This document shows, in pieces, positions 34,778 to 44,332 of a stretch of DNA of 64,000 bases. The translations under genes and the position numbers were made by a program. Source of the DNA: Candidatus Hydrogenedentota bacterium (lineage in GTDB: Bacteria; Hydrogenedentota; Hydrogenedentia; Hydrogenedentales; SLHB01); contig JABWCD010000002.1 of the NCBI GenBank assembly GCA_013359265.1, forward strand, positions 124,001-188,000. Reading direction: 5' to 3'. Under the pieces are notes generated by a model. The model worked only from the letters and a program-made list of their open reading frames with translations. It ran no database searches and was not told where the DNA came from. Every line of letters starts with the position of its first letter. Position 1 is the stretch's first letter.

Positions 34778-35310
34778 TAGACGGCCCCCTTGTTGAGCGT
34801 CCACTCGCGCTTGGGCTTGCGAAAAACGCGGTCCAGAAGGAAGAACATCACAGGCGTGAACAGCGCCGTGTAAAACGACTCCGGCACCACCCGTTCGACG
34901 ATGTTCCTGAACGCGGCGGTTGCGGGGTCTTGCACGTACGTGACGCCGACGAACAGCAGGCCAAACACAATCGTCGCGCTGAAAACGAGCGCCGCCTTCG
35001 CCGCGGGATGTTCGGTGATCATGCGCGACGCCACGCGCGCCGCCGCGTAGCCGACGATCACGTTGCAGAAAATGTGGTGACCAAGCGCCGCGTTGCTCGC
35101 CACGTCCTGGAAGATGCCGCCGATCGCGCCGGTGAACATCGCGCGCTCTTCGCCTTCGATAATCGCGAAAAACACCACCATCAAAAGCGTGAGGTTCGGT
35201 ACCACGTCGAGCAGACGAATCCGCTCGATCCACGTTGTTTCGAGCATCGCCGCGAGCACGACCGCGAAAAGCCAAATGGCGTTCTTGCGCACCGTCGCCA
35301 TCGGCATCAT
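34777..35310 (-). CDS. mreD: Rod shape-determining protein MreD
   Basis: A 177-aa membrane protein with five or six hydrophobic segments and the family order (WLFAVVLAAMLETTW, VVPNLTLLMVVFFAI, GAIGGIFQDVASNAALG). It anchors the MreB/MreC complex in the inner membrane. The ATG overlaps the MreC stop by 4 nt (ATGA). Confidence 0.88.
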   Translation of the reverse strand: MMPMATVRKNAIWLFAVVLAAMLETTWIERIRLLDVVPNLTLLMVVFFAIIEGEERAMFTGAIGGIFQDVASNAALGHHIFCNVIVGYAAARVASRMITEHPAAKAALVFSATIVFGLLFVGVTYVQDPATAAFRNIVERVVPESFYTALFTPVMFFLLDRVFRKPKREWTLNKGAV

Positions 35311-36326
35311 GGCGCGTACCGCTCCTGCATCGTCCGATCGTCCGGCAGTGCGAACGCCGTCTTGTCCTCGCGTCGGACGGTTTTCACCGTGTCGTCGTCC
35401 AAAGGCGGAGGTTGTGGTACAGCGGGGACTTCTGCGTTCTCGTCGATTCCCGTCAGTTCGGGCAGGGTCGGTTGCGCGCGTTTCACGAGGAAGATTTCGT
35501 CCACGCTGTACGGGTCCGCGTAGGGTTCGATGTACGCGACCTGAAACAAGGTGCCGCTGTTTTCAACCTCGACGATCTTTCCAATGGGATATTCGGCGGG
35601 AAAGATGCCGCTGCCGCACGTGAGCACTTCGTCGCCCACTCGCACGATGTCTTTCGTGTCGATATGTTCCAGGCGGCAGATGTGGCTGTAATCGCTGCCG
35701 CTGCCGTGTACCGTCGCGCGCACGCGCTTGTCGCGCCCGATCATTGCGGCGATCTGGCAACGGTCGCTGTGCAGCGTGGCGATATACGAGAGCGTGGGCT
35801 TCACGTCGATGACCACGCCGGCCACACCGTCTTTCGTCATCGCGCACATCGCCGGCTCGACGCCATGGATCGATCCGCGGTCCACTACCAGCACGCCCGC
35901 CTTGTTCGAGATCGTCGCGGCGGTGATCGGGTCGGATGACAGCGGCAAGACTTTCGACGCCACGAGATCGAGCCGCGGCTGGGACGCCACGTATCCGATC
36001 ATTTCCTTGAGCCGTAGATTCTCTTCGTAGACCGCGTCGCGGTCCGCTATCCGTGGAACGAGCGCGACAATCTCGGTTCGCAGGTCGGCCGCTTCCTTTT
36101 GTGACGCGTCATATGCCACCACGAACCCCGTCGCGTAGCGCGTGCCGTTGTCGATCGCGTGAAACACGCGCCAGAACGGATAGGCGATGACGGAACCCGC
36201 GGTGGAGAGGGCGTTCGAGATCACGTTGCCGCGCGTGCCCGAGGCGAGCGACATGACAGACAGGCCGACCAGCGCGGCCAGTACAAGGGTGGGGCGGTTC
36301 TCGCGTATGCGTCGCGACAGTTGCAC
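35307..36326 (-). CDS. mreC: Rod shape-determining protein MreC
   Basis: A 339-aa protein with an N-terminal membrane anchor (TLVLAALVGLSVMSLAS), a coiled coil (about 75-110) and two beta domains (VVDRGSIHGVEPAM, GSDYSHICRLEH) as in MreC. It bridges MreB to PBP2 in the periplasm. The start is GTG, three bases after the mreB stop. The C-terminal ~40 residues are Pro- and charge-rich and unlike the conserved core. Confidence 0.9.
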   Translation of the reverse strand: MQLSRRIRENRPTLVLAALVGLSVMSLASGTRGNVISNALSTAGSVIAYPFWRVFHAIDNGTRYATGFVVAYDASQKEAADLRTEIVALVPRIADRDAVYEENLRLKEMIGYVASQPRLDLVASKVLPLSSDPITAATISNKAGVLVVDRGSIHGVEPAMCAMTKDGVAGVVIDVKPTLSYIATLHSDRCQIAAMIGRDKRVRATVHGSGSDYSHICRLEHIDTKDIVRVGDEVLTCGSGIFPAEYPIGKIVEVENSGTLFQVAYIEPYADPYSVDEIFLVKRAQPTLPELTGIDENAEVPAVPQPPPLDDDTVKTVRREDKTAFALPDDRTMQERYAP

Positions 36327-36329
36327 TGT

Positions 36330-37373
<1,044 letters not shown>

Positions 37374-37450
37374 TCAGGAACCGAGCGCGGAAAGACCGCA
37401 TAACATTTGAAGTGAAAACTACTTACAAGCACGCCCGCCGAACCGCGCGA

Positions 37451-37479
37451 AGTATAGCAGAACGATCCGTCAATTCCAA
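37451..37479 (-). promoter_or_regulatory. Promoter of the mreBCD-mrdA-rodA operon
   Basis: Minus-strand TTGGAA (37474-37479), a 17-nt spacer and TATACT (37451-37456), extended by TGC before the -10. It lies ~95 nt upstream of mreB. Confidence 0.6.
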
Positions 37480-37530
37480 CCGATTTCGGAATCGCCCGGA
37501 ATGGGATGACTCCCGATGTCCTCTCCCCGT

Positions 37531-37560
37531 TTGAGATTTCAAATCTGGGATTTGAGATTC
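37531..37560. repeat. AAATCT/ATTTCAAATT short repeat, copy G2
   Basis: TTTGAGATTTCAAATCTGGGATTTGAGATT-type alternation, similar to 4601-4636. It lies next to the 159-aa gene's end. Confidence 0.4.
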
Positions 37561-37568
37561 CGCTCCCG

Positions 37569-38048
37569 CTACCTGTCGGCGCCGGCTTCACCCGCTCCCA
37601 TAATCGGCGCAATCGCGGCCGCGGTCTTCTCGCGAATATAGTTCAGCGCGTCGAAGCGATGCTCGATCCACCATGCAGCGCTAACTTGCGCTTCGATTTC
37701 GCCCAACGCGGCGTCCGCGGCGGACACAATTGCGAGACGCAACTCGGCATCTTGCGTGTCGAGCCCCTTGCTATTGACAAGGCGCTGGTGGTACTCGCGG
37801 TTGTGGGCGATCGCCTTGGCCCGAATGACTTGTGCCCACTCCTTGTCCGCCTCCGAACCCTCGAGCGCAGGCAGATTCATCTGCTCGCTCTGCGCCATCG
37901 CCGCGCCCGCCTGCTCGTTTCGCCAGCACGCTTGACACGGCCGCTTGCGCAACCACTCCTCGCGGTGCTTCCGCATCGACTCCGGCCCCGCGAACGAGTG
38001 CGTCACCTCGTGACCGCACGAATGCCTGACCTTGAACCTTGTCATCAT
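37569..38048 (-). CDS. Small protein with CGH/CxxC metal-site candidate, function unknown
   Basis: A 159-aa protein. The first 45 residues carry Cys and His (RHSCGHEVTH, then RPCQACWRNE), a likely zinc site of the C-x-H and C-x-x-C type. The rest is helical (DKEWAQVIRAKAIAHNREYHQRLV, then AWWIEHRFDALNYIREKTAAA). I do not recognise a named family. The first of two adjacent ATG codons (38048) was taken. Confidence 0.6.
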   Translation of the reverse strand: MMTRFKVRHSCGHEVTHSFAGPESMRKHREEWLRKRPCQACWRNEQAGAAMAQSEQMNLPALEGSEADKEWAQVIRAKAIAHNREYHQRLVNSKGLDTQDAELRLAIVSAADAALGEIEAQVSAAWWIEHRFDALNYIREKTAAAIAPIMGAGEAGADR

Positions 38049-38151
38049 ATTCAACCGGGGCAATCATCAATTATTTCGGCCGTGTGCGTCGGAGCGAGGC
38101 GGATTGCCACCGCACGGCAGCGAAATAACAGGTGGCTGTCCCTATTTAATT

Positions 38152-39471
38152 TCATGGCTTTGCGCCAAAGGCGATGACCGTGCCGTCTTCGCTGCCGACG
38201 ACGATCGTGCCGTTGACGATCGATGGCGCGGCGATGCCGTCGCTCACCTCGTGACGCCAGACTTCTTCGCCGGTTTCGAGCGACAGGACTATCAGTTCGC
38301 CATCCACGCCGGCGAGCACTCTGTCCGCTGCGATGATCGGCGAGGTCGGCAGCCCGCCTGACTCGAATGCCCACCTCAGCGCGCCCGACGCGCGATCGAG
38401 GCAATATATTTTTCCGTCTTCCGATCCGAACACCACGGCGTCGTTCCCGATTGCGGGCGTCGTGAAAATCTCGTCCGTGCAGTCCTCGTTCGTCCATACG
38501 ATTGCGCCGGTCTTTGCGTCCGCGCGATAGAAATGTCCGCTGCGACTACCGGAATAAATCTCGCTGCCCGCCACGGCCGGTCCGCTCGCGACCTGGCAAT
38601 CGCCGCACAACGCGATCGCGCCGCCTCGTTTGCCGTCCGGCGCGCCGTACACGTGCAGCGCGAAATCGCAACTGCCATACACAACCGTACCGTCCGCGAC
38701 GGCCATCGATCCGTCCGTCCGCGCAATGGGGTCCGTGCGCCACACGTGCGCCCCGGTATCGAGATTGATGCAGTGCAACACGCCTTGACCTCGTTCGATT
38801 GCGTAAAGCAACGCCGATTGCGAGGCGTCGTCTGGCACGAAGCAGTTCACCGCGCCGAGCACTTCGCCGCCTATATCGTACGTCCACTTCGGTTCGCCGG
38901 TACCCGCATCGAGGGCGTGCACAATGCCCGCATTCGATCCGATCGCCACCGTGGATCGAAAGCACGCGATCGGCGCGTTCAATCGCTCCGTGGTCTCAAC
39001 GCCGCCATCCGCTGCCGCGCGCATCAGTTGCGTCTTCCAGCGCTCCTGTCCCGCCAAGTCCAGCGCGACGATCCAACCATCCGTGGTCGCCGCGTACACG
39101 CCTCGATCGTCACCGGCAACCGGCTGGCGAATCGCGCCGGGCGCGATGTACTGCCAAAGCACCGTTGGCTTGCCGGGAGCCGACACGTTGGAGTATCCGC
39201 ACAACTCGGGGCCACCGTGGTACGTTGGCCAGGTCTTCGTGACGGGGACATCCGCCAAGGCCGCCGCCGCTGCGGGCGCAGGACCGGCCGCACCGTCCTG
39301 TTTTGGTTCAGGTGCCGAGGGCGGTTCCGGTTCCACTGGCGATTTCGACGCAGGTTTTGGACCCGCCGGCGGACCCGGCGCAAATCCAATCTGGTACACA
39401 ACGAAACAGAGGACGATCAGGGCGACTGCAATCGCGGGACCTTTCAGACCGGTGTTGGACGGTTTCGACAT
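38152..39471 (-). CDS. Membrane-anchored PQQ-like beta-propeller protein
   Basis: A 439-aa protein: a short N-terminal transmembrane helix (AIAVALIVLCFVVYQIGFA), a Pro/Ala linker (to ~75) and a propeller of outer-membrane-assembly BamB/PQQ-like blades (VYAATTDGWIVALDLAGQERW, IVHALDAGTGEPKWTYDIGG, VVFGSEDGKIYCLDRASGALRW). The A-x-D-x-x-T-G-x-x-x-W blade signature recurs about seven times. No PQQ-dehydrogenase metal or cofactor residues were noticed, so it is called PQQ-like only. Periplasmic side. Confidence 0.85.
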   Translation of the reverse strand: MSKPSNTGLKGPAIAVALIVLCFVVYQIGFAPGPPAGPKPASKSPVEPEPPSAPEPKQDGAAGPAPAAAAALADVPVTKTWPTYHGGPELCGYSNVSAPGKPTVLWQYIAPGAIRQPVAGDDRGVYAATTDGWIVALDLAGQERWKTQLMRAAADGGVETTERLNAPIACFRSTVAIGSNAGIVHALDAGTGEPKWTYDIGGEVLGAVNCFVPDDASQSALLYAIERGQGVLHCINLDTGAHVWRTDPIARTDGSMAVADGTVVYGSCDFALHVYGAPDGKRGGAIALCGDCQVASGPAVAGSEIYSGSRSGHFYRADAKTGAIVWTNEDCTDEIFTTPAIGNDAVVFGSEDGKIYCLDRASGALRWAFESGGLPTSPIIAADRVLAGVDGELIVLSLETGEEVWRHEVSDGIAAPSIVNGTIVVGSEDGTVIAFGAKP

Positions 39472-39509
39472 GCCGCGAAGTTACCGCGCATTCGCGAACG
39501 GGATTGTGC

Positions 39510-39746
39510 TCAGCAGCACCCGCGCCCGCCCGCAGCCGCCGAACAGCACATCTCCGATCCACAACAGCCCGCCTGAATCGGCACGCCGTCAATGAAACTG
39601 ATCAGCGCCCTACGGGTGGTGCGCCACTGGCCGCCACCCAGATTGCGCCCCGGTAACTCGCTCGTAACAAGGAGATTGAGCACGACTTCGTGGGGAACCT
39701 GTAGGATTGCCGCGGCTTCGTCCACGGTAAGGATGTCGGAATCCAT
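39510..39746 (-). CDS. Helix-turn-helix protein with Cys-rich tail
   Basis: A 78-aa protein. Residues 1-55 form an excisionase/MerR-type HTH (ILTVDEAAAILQVPHEVVLNLL, then G-x-W-R-x-T-x-x-A-L). The tail CCGSEMCCSAAAGGRGCC carries six Cys in three pairs, an unusual metal or metalloid-binding pattern. It is divergent from an ArsEFG-like operon across a 139-nt gap, so it may be its regulator. A ribosome site AGGAGA precedes the ATG. An inverted repeat TGTTAA-N15-TTAACA lies just upstream. Confidence 0.65.
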   Translation of the reverse strand: MDSDILTVDEAAAILQVPHEVVLNLLVTSELPGRNLGGGQWRTTRRALISFIDGVPIQAGCCGSEMCCSAAAGGRGCC

Positions 39747-39759
39747 GGCCCAGTCTCCT

Positions 39760-39786
39760 TGTTAAACAGGGAACGACAGCTTAACA
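39760..39786. promoter_or_regulatory. Candidate operator between HTH gene and ArsEFG-like operon
   Basis: TGTTAA and TTAACA arms separated by 15 nt, in the divergent gap. Only 6 bp per arm, so weak evidence. Confidence 0.25.
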
Positions 39787-39885
39787 TACAAACAAAGGCA
39801 AATTGTTCCTGCTGGCGGACTTCCAACGGCGCGCGCGCCAAGCCGGGACCCCAGACGCCAGGCGCCGCGACTCGGAGTTCAATCC

Positions 39886-40119
39886 ATGAAGAAACTGCAA
39901 ATCCTTGGCAGCGGTTGCCCCTCGTGCAACCGGCTCGCCGAGTTGACCAAACAGGCCGCCACCGAAATGAACGTCGAATTCGAGCTGGAGAAGGTTACCC
40001 AGATCGACCGCATTTTGTCGTTCGATGTGCCCGGCACCCCGGCGCTGGTTGTGGACGGCGAGGTGCGGCTGGTGGGTCGTGTACCTTCGGTGGGTGAACT
40101 CAAGGAACTGATCAAATAG
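39886..40119 (+). CDS. Small thioredoxin-like redox protein (ArsE-like)
   Basis: A 77-aa single-domain thioredoxin-fold protein: MKKLQILGSGCPSCNRLAEL carries CPSC (Cys 11, Cys 14), then DVPGTPALVVDG with the cis-Pro. Such small proteins work as thiol carriers. It starts a three-gene unit resembling arsEFG, which gives resistance to nitroaromatic and arsenical compounds. GGAG precedes the ATG by eight bases. Confidence 0.8.
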   Translation: MKKLQILGSGCPSCNRLAELTKQAATEMNVEFELEKVTQIDRILSFDVPGTPALVVDGEVRLVGRVPSVGELKELIK

Positions 40120-40138
40120 ATCGGCGCTTGGCCTCACC

Positions 40139-40618
40139 ATGAACGCCAGAAAAGCCATTCGCAATTCACTCCTTGTTTTCGCCGTCGGCAGCCTCGCCTA
40201 TTTCATCGTCACCGAAGTCGGTTCCCATCGCGCTGCGACGACTACCGCCAAGGCCTCGGCCGCGGAGATCACGCAAACGACCGATCTCGTCGTCTACTAC
40301 TTCTCCGAAGGCAAGGAGTGCATTACCTGCGAACAGATTCCGCTATACGCGCGCGCCGCGCTGGACGGGCATTTCGCCAACGAGATGAAATCGGGCGCGA
40401 TCGTGTGGTGCGCAATCGACGTTGACGAGCCGCGCAATCGCCATTACATCGACGAGTACGGCATCTACACCAAATGCATCGTGCTCTCACGAATCGCCGG
40501 CGGAAAACAAACGCGCTGGAAAAACCTCGACAAAGTGTGGGACCTCGTCTACGACAAGACCGCGTTTATCGACTACGTGCGCAATGAAATCCGCGCCGAA
40601 CTGGATGCCCCTGCGTGA
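40139..40618 (+). CDS. arsF: ArsF-like membrane-anchored redox protein
   Basis: A 159-aa protein with an N-terminal membrane helix (SLLVFAVGSLAYFIVTEV) and a thioredoxin-like exported domain: YYFSEGKECITCEQIPLYA has a Cys-x-x-Cys pair and YTKCIVL a third Cys. This matches the family called nitrophenyl-compound reductase subunit ArsF. Its stop overlaps the ArsG-like start (GTGA). Confidence 0.7.
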   Translation: MNARKAIRNSLLVFAVGSLAYFIVTEVGSHRAATTTAKASAAEITQTTDLVVYYFSEGKECITCEQIPLYARAALDGHFANEMKSGAIVWCAIDVDEPRNRHYIDEYGIYTKCIVLSRIAGGKQTRWKNLDKVWDLVYDKTAFIDYVRNEIRAELDAPA

Positions 40619-41304
40619 GCGAATGGCTCGTCGCGGCGGGCGCCGCCTTCTGGCTCGGCGTGCTGACGTCGGTTAGTCCGTGCCTGTTGGCGACGAACGT
40701 CGCGGCGATCTCGTTTCTGGCGCGCCGGGTGGACAGCATCCGGTTTGTGCTCATTTCCTGCACCTGCTACATCGCAGGACAAGCCGCGGCGTTTGTGCTG
40801 TTGGCGATGACACTGGTTACAAGCCTGCTCTCGGTGCCGTCCGTCGCGCACTTCCTCCAAGCGTACATGTTTCGCTTGCTCGGTCCGATCCTCATAGTGT
40901 GCGCGTTGTTTCTATTCGAGTTGTTTGCAGTCCAAATCGGCTCGGGCCGGCTTAAGGCGTGGGCGCAGGCGCGCGCGAACGCGGGCGGGTTCTGGGTGGC
41001 GGCGTTGTTGGGAATTGTTTTCGCGATGTCGTTCTGCCCGACGACGGCGGCGCTGTTTTTCGGCAGTTTGCTGCCCCTCGCCATCGCACGCGAATCGAGT
41101 TTCTTCCTGCCTCTGGTTTATGCGATGGGTGTTGCGGCGCCGGTCATCGTGTTTAGTCTGATCATTGCCGTGTCCGCGAACCGGCTGACGGCGGCGTTTG
41201 CGCGGGTCGGCAACGCGGAACGGTTCGCGCGCTACGCGACCGCGGCCATATTCCTGGTGGTCGGACTGTTCTTCACTCTGTCGTATACCTTGGAGTTGTT
41301 CTAG
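40615..41304 (+). CDS. arsG: ArsG-like permease of CcdA/DsbD membrane fold
   Basis: A 229-aa protein with six hydrophobic helices and one Cys in each half: LTSVSPCLLATNVAA and FAMSFCPTTAALFFG, the LysE/CcdA-type pattern. The family is annotated as arsenical efflux permease ArsG; an alternative is electron transfer of CcdA type to the ArsF-like partner. GTG start at 40615, overlapping the previous gene by 4 nt. Confidence 0.75.
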   Translation: MSEWLVAAGAAFWLGVLTSVSPCLLATNVAAISFLARRVDSIRFVLISCTCYIAGQAAAFVLLAMTLVTSLLSVPSVAHFLQAYMFRLLGPILIVCALFLFELFAVQIGSGRLKAWAQARANAGGFWVAALLGIVFAMSFCPTTAALFFGSLLPLAIARESSFFLPLVYAMGVAAPVIVFSLIIAVSANRLTAAFARVGNAERFARYATAAIFLVVGLFFTLSYTLELF

Positions 41305-41517
41305 ACCGGGAAAGACGACTGCGACACCCGAAACATTGGATGGTCCACGGGCGCGAGTGGCGGGCGCAGAAGTAGATGAAGTTGTTCCAAACGAATCTCT
41401 TGCCGTAGTTCTCACCTGGGCGTATCCTGATGCCGGGTTGTTCTGGGGCATGCATGGTGCTGCGCATGGCCTCTTCTGTTCTGAAACGTGTGGACTGCAA
41501 TTCTGAGGAGAAGCGCC

Positions 41518-42303
41518 ATGTCTTCGAACCTTCGCTCTGGACTCGTGTTGGTGGTGGCCGTAACGGTATCGGTTGGGATAACAGCGCTGCCAATTCGGGC
41601 GGCGGACGAGAGCAAGGCCTTGCAGGACCGCGTGAATAAGCTGGAGAAGAAGGTCGCCAAGCTCGAAGCGAAGTTACAATACATAAGCGTTAAGCAAGAC
41701 CCGATCAACGGCCTGGCCGGTCCCCACGTCATTTTTGAGGACTGCAACGTTCATGTCCGCTCAGGCAGCGGCGACACGGAAGATAGTAGCGGATTGACCG
41801 GGCGCGGAAACCTTATCGTAGGCTACAACGAGAACGTTGACGGCTTTTATGAGCGCTCCGGCTCGCATAACCTTGTGGTTGGCCGTTTCCATGAGTATAC
41901 GAACTGGGGCGGATTTGTCGCGGGCACCGGCAACTTTTTGACCGGGCAGGCATGCAGTGTGAGCGGAGGCTTGGATAATGCGGCCAGCGGCGATTACGCC
42001 AGTGTTAGTGGTGGAACCAGAAACGATGCTACCGCCAACTACTCGAGCGTGAGTGGCGGCGTGCTGAATGTGGCCAGCGGCAACGCATCGAGCGTGAGTG
42101 GCGGAAGCAATAATAGCGCGGGTGGACTCTATTCCAGCGTAAGTGGCGGCGCTACAAATTTAGCCAGCGGCGATGAATCCAGCGTGGGCGGCGGAAGGCA
42201 AAACGAGTCCAGCGGAAGATACTCATCCATCAGCGGGGGCGGGGCCACTGTCGCTTCGGGAATCGACGATTGGCGCGCCGGCAGCCTGTTTGAGGACAAC
42301 TAG
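41518..42303 (+). CDS. Exported coiled-coil protein with adhesin-head-like repeats
   Basis: A 261-aa protein with a signal peptide (RSGLVLVVAVTVSVGITALPIRA), then a coiled coil (about 27-58, LQDRVNKLEKKVAKLEAKLQ) and a beta-region with 13-17-residue repeats of the S-V-S-G-G-x-x-N-x-A-S-G-x-Y type, about eight copies. This repeat is that of trimeric autotransporter (YadA-type) heads; no membrane anchor follows. It ends DDWRAGSLFEDN, also present in the remnant downstream. Probably a secreted trimer. GAGGAG precedes the ATG. Confidence 0.7.
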   Translation: MSSNLRSGLVLVVAVTVSVGITALPIRAADESKALQDRVNKLEKKVAKLEAKLQYISVKQDPINGLAGPHVIFEDCNVHVRSGSGDTEDSSGLTGRGNLIVGYNENVDGFYERSGSHNLVVGRFHEYTNWGGFVAGTGNFLTGQACSVSGGLDNAASGDYASVSGGTRNDATANYSSVSGGVLNVASGNASSVSGGSNNSAGGLYSSVSGGATNLASGDESSVGGGRQNESSGRYSSISGGGATVASGIDDWRAGSLFEDN

Positions 42304-42449
42304 GTTTTGCCGACGCTGTGGCGACAGTCGGCAGGCGGTTCGGGGCATCGGTTAGATCGAGAGCTACCCCCCGCGCACGCGATCTCGATCTCAAAATTGC
42401 GTCGCAGTAAGTGCCTGGTTCGGCCCATAGCGGAGTTTTGGTGTAGTGT

Positions 42450-42692
42450 TTGCCAGTACCCGCGACCGCCCCGTTTGCCGGTGTAACGGGCGGCTACTTG
42501 AACGAAGCACAAGGTTTCACATCAAGCGTGTCAGGCGGCAGCTTCAGTGAGGCCACCGGCGAAGACTCCAGCAGCGTCAGTGGCGGCAATGGTGGGGCCG
42601 GCGGCGACGCCTCCCGCGTCAGTGGCGGCGGCCTTAGTAGCGCACCCGGTTTTCAGGATTGGCGCGCCGGAGACCTCTTCCAAGACGAATAG
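42450..42692 (+). pseudogene. Remnant of a head-repeat protein paralogue
   Basis: An 80-codon frame beginning at a TTG without a ribosome site. It has four S-V-S-G-G-like repeats and ends FQDWRAGDLFQDE, matching the end of the preceding gene (DDWRAGSLFEDN). It lacks signal peptide and coiled coil. Most simply a 5'-deleted copy, 147 nt after its relative. Confidence 0.65.
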
Positions 42693-42752
42693 TCGCGATT
42701 CAGTATCCAGTTGCCTGGCAACAACGACCACCTTCTTCGTGTCTTAATGTGG

Positions 42753-43061
42753 TCACTTTTTCGCCGATTTCTTGCCTTCGGTCTTGGCGGGGTCGGTGGG
42801 AAGCCCTATCCATTGCAGCATTCCCGCGAGCAGTGCGCTTACGCCGGCGATGGCTGCCACGGTGAGGATCGTATACTTAGGTGTCGCGTCGCTTTGACCG
42901 TAGGCAACCGCCTCCCTTACGTCGTAGTGGCCCAAGATGAACAACAAATACGCGAGCGACCCGCCCGCAATGAAGAGCAGCAAACGAAATACGAAGATCA
43001 GCCCGTTACGCAGCGTCAGCCACGCGCGAAAACGATCGTGTAATGGAGACATCGTACTCAT
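42753..43061 (-). CDS. Small two-helix membrane protein
   Basis: A 102-aa protein with two membrane helices (NGLIFVFRLLLFIAGGSLAYLLFIL and YTILTVAAIAGVSALLAGMLQWIGL) and a basic tail (KTEGKKSAKK). Function unknown. The start could be 43061 or 43052; both are preceded by only a weak GGAAAA. Confidence 0.55.
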   Translation of the reverse strand: MSTMSPLHDRFRAWLTLRNGLIFVFRLLLFIAGGSLAYLLFILGHYDVREAVAYGQSDATPKYTILTVAAIAGVSALLAGMLQWIGLPTDPAKTEGKKSAKK

Positions 43062-43189
43062 AAGTTTTCCGATCAACGTAAGTATACAATCCTCGGCCGC
43101 TTGACGCGCCCTACCCATCCACCCATACTGGTTCACGAAGGCGCTGCGTCACTTCCTGCTGGCAGTTCTCGACCCAAGAAGGACCCGCA

Positions 43190-43966
43190 ATGAATGAACA
43201 GGATTTCCGCGTTTCCCCGCCCGGGCCGGTTCCGCTGCCTACTCCCGAGCACCAGCGGAAGATTACGCGCAACAAGTGGTTCGAAGTGATTACCGTCTGC
43301 ACGATGATAATCGCCGGATTCGGGTACCTGGCCTGGCGCAATTCCGGCAGGCTCACGTCCGTCGATCCGGCACGAACGCTCGGCGACGCGGTCAAGGCCG
43401 TCGAGGCAACCGTCGAGCCGAGGGGCGGCTCGAAGTTTGGGCAAGGCGGTGGGTTATTCGGACGCCGTATGGTGTCGTTTTCCTACCCCATGGATCTGTT
43501 CGAGTGCCGGGTGGACCTCATTGGCAAGGACGAGAACTCGCCTTTGGAGACGGCGATCATCCGGCTCGCCCCGCGCGGGGGTGAGTGGGACCCCTCCGAC
43601 GCGGCGCTGCTCGACGCCGTAAACAGTGTCGGCGAACTGGGCCAGAAGTTGGTGCGGTCCACAGGTGAGGCGATGGACAAGGCGGCGAATACCATGGAGC
43701 TTGTCGGCGATTCAGCACGTCCCCACGACAAAGGCGTCGCCGCCACAAATGACGGGTGGAAAGTGACTTACGTAACCTACCGCAGTTTTGATGAGAAGGC
43801 CGACCCGCCGCAGCCCGTCTTGTACTACGTCATTCAGCGTATGTCGGCCGGGGAGGACGAATCGATTGGAGAGCTCAACCGGACGCTGTACGAGGCGATC
43901 CGGCAAGGCGCCGACGCCAAGGCTGCAATTTTGCGGGCCGCCAGCCAGTACACGTCCGCTGGCTAG
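43190..43966 (+). CDS. Single-span membrane protein, function unknown
   Basis: A 258-aa protein with one membrane helix near residues 33-48 (EVITVCTMIIAGFGYLAW) and a soluble C-terminal region (FSYPMDLFECRVDLIGKDENSPLETAIIRLAP, then GWKVTYVTYRS). No family recognised. AAGGACC precedes the ATG. It is divergent from the small membrane protein at 42753. Confidence 0.6.
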   Translation: MNEQDFRVSPPGPVPLPTPEHQRKITRNKWFEVITVCTMIIAGFGYLAWRNSGRLTSVDPARTLGDAVKAVEATVEPRGGSKFGQGGGLFGRRMVSFSYPMDLFECRVDLIGKDENSPLETAIIRLAPRGGEWDPSDAALLDAVNSVGELGQKLVRSTGEAMDKAANTMELVGDSARPHDKGVAATNDGWKVTYVTYRSFDEKADPPQPVLYYVIQRMSAGEDESIGELNRTLYEAIRQGADAKAAILRAASQYTSAG

Positions 43967-44332
43967 CGATCCGCTACCGGGGACGGTCACCGCTTCGGTG
44001 AATTCCCTTTTGGTCCTTTTGGTCGCGTTCGTCCTTTTGGTCCTTCAGAGTTCCAAAACTCCCGAACCAACCCGATCCGCCACACACCCCGCCGCAATTC
44101 ATTGATTTTCTTCTATTTGGGCACGGTTCTACAATCTGGGAAACCCGCCGATTGCTGCCCTAAACAGGTAGCGAAAAGGAATATTGGTGCGGTATGCTGT
44201 GTTGTTTTCGGCGGATTAATGTGCCTCGCCGCGGCGTGAAGTCCCGGAGCTTGGGACTCCGGTAGCGGTTTCGGCGGGGTGGGCCGAAAAGCACGAGTGC
44301 CGGTTTGGGTGCTGGATGGAGCGCGAGGCAGG
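43967..44332. other. Intergenic region, 366 nt, with CCTTTTGGTCC repeats
   Basis: Contains four CCTTTTGGTC-like copies at about 44007-44046 and a hairpin GTCCCGGAGCTTGGGACTCC near 44242. No gene was seen. Confidence 0.45.

Noticed and set aside
41940-42270. Regularly spaced repeats resembling a CRISPR array
   Set aside because: They are in frame and encode the S-V-S-G-G head repeats; spacing and sequence vary as in proteins.
42450-42692. Independent functional small gene
   Set aside because: TTG start without ribosome site, no signal peptide or coiled coil, and a C-terminus shared with the upstream gene: best explained as a remnant.
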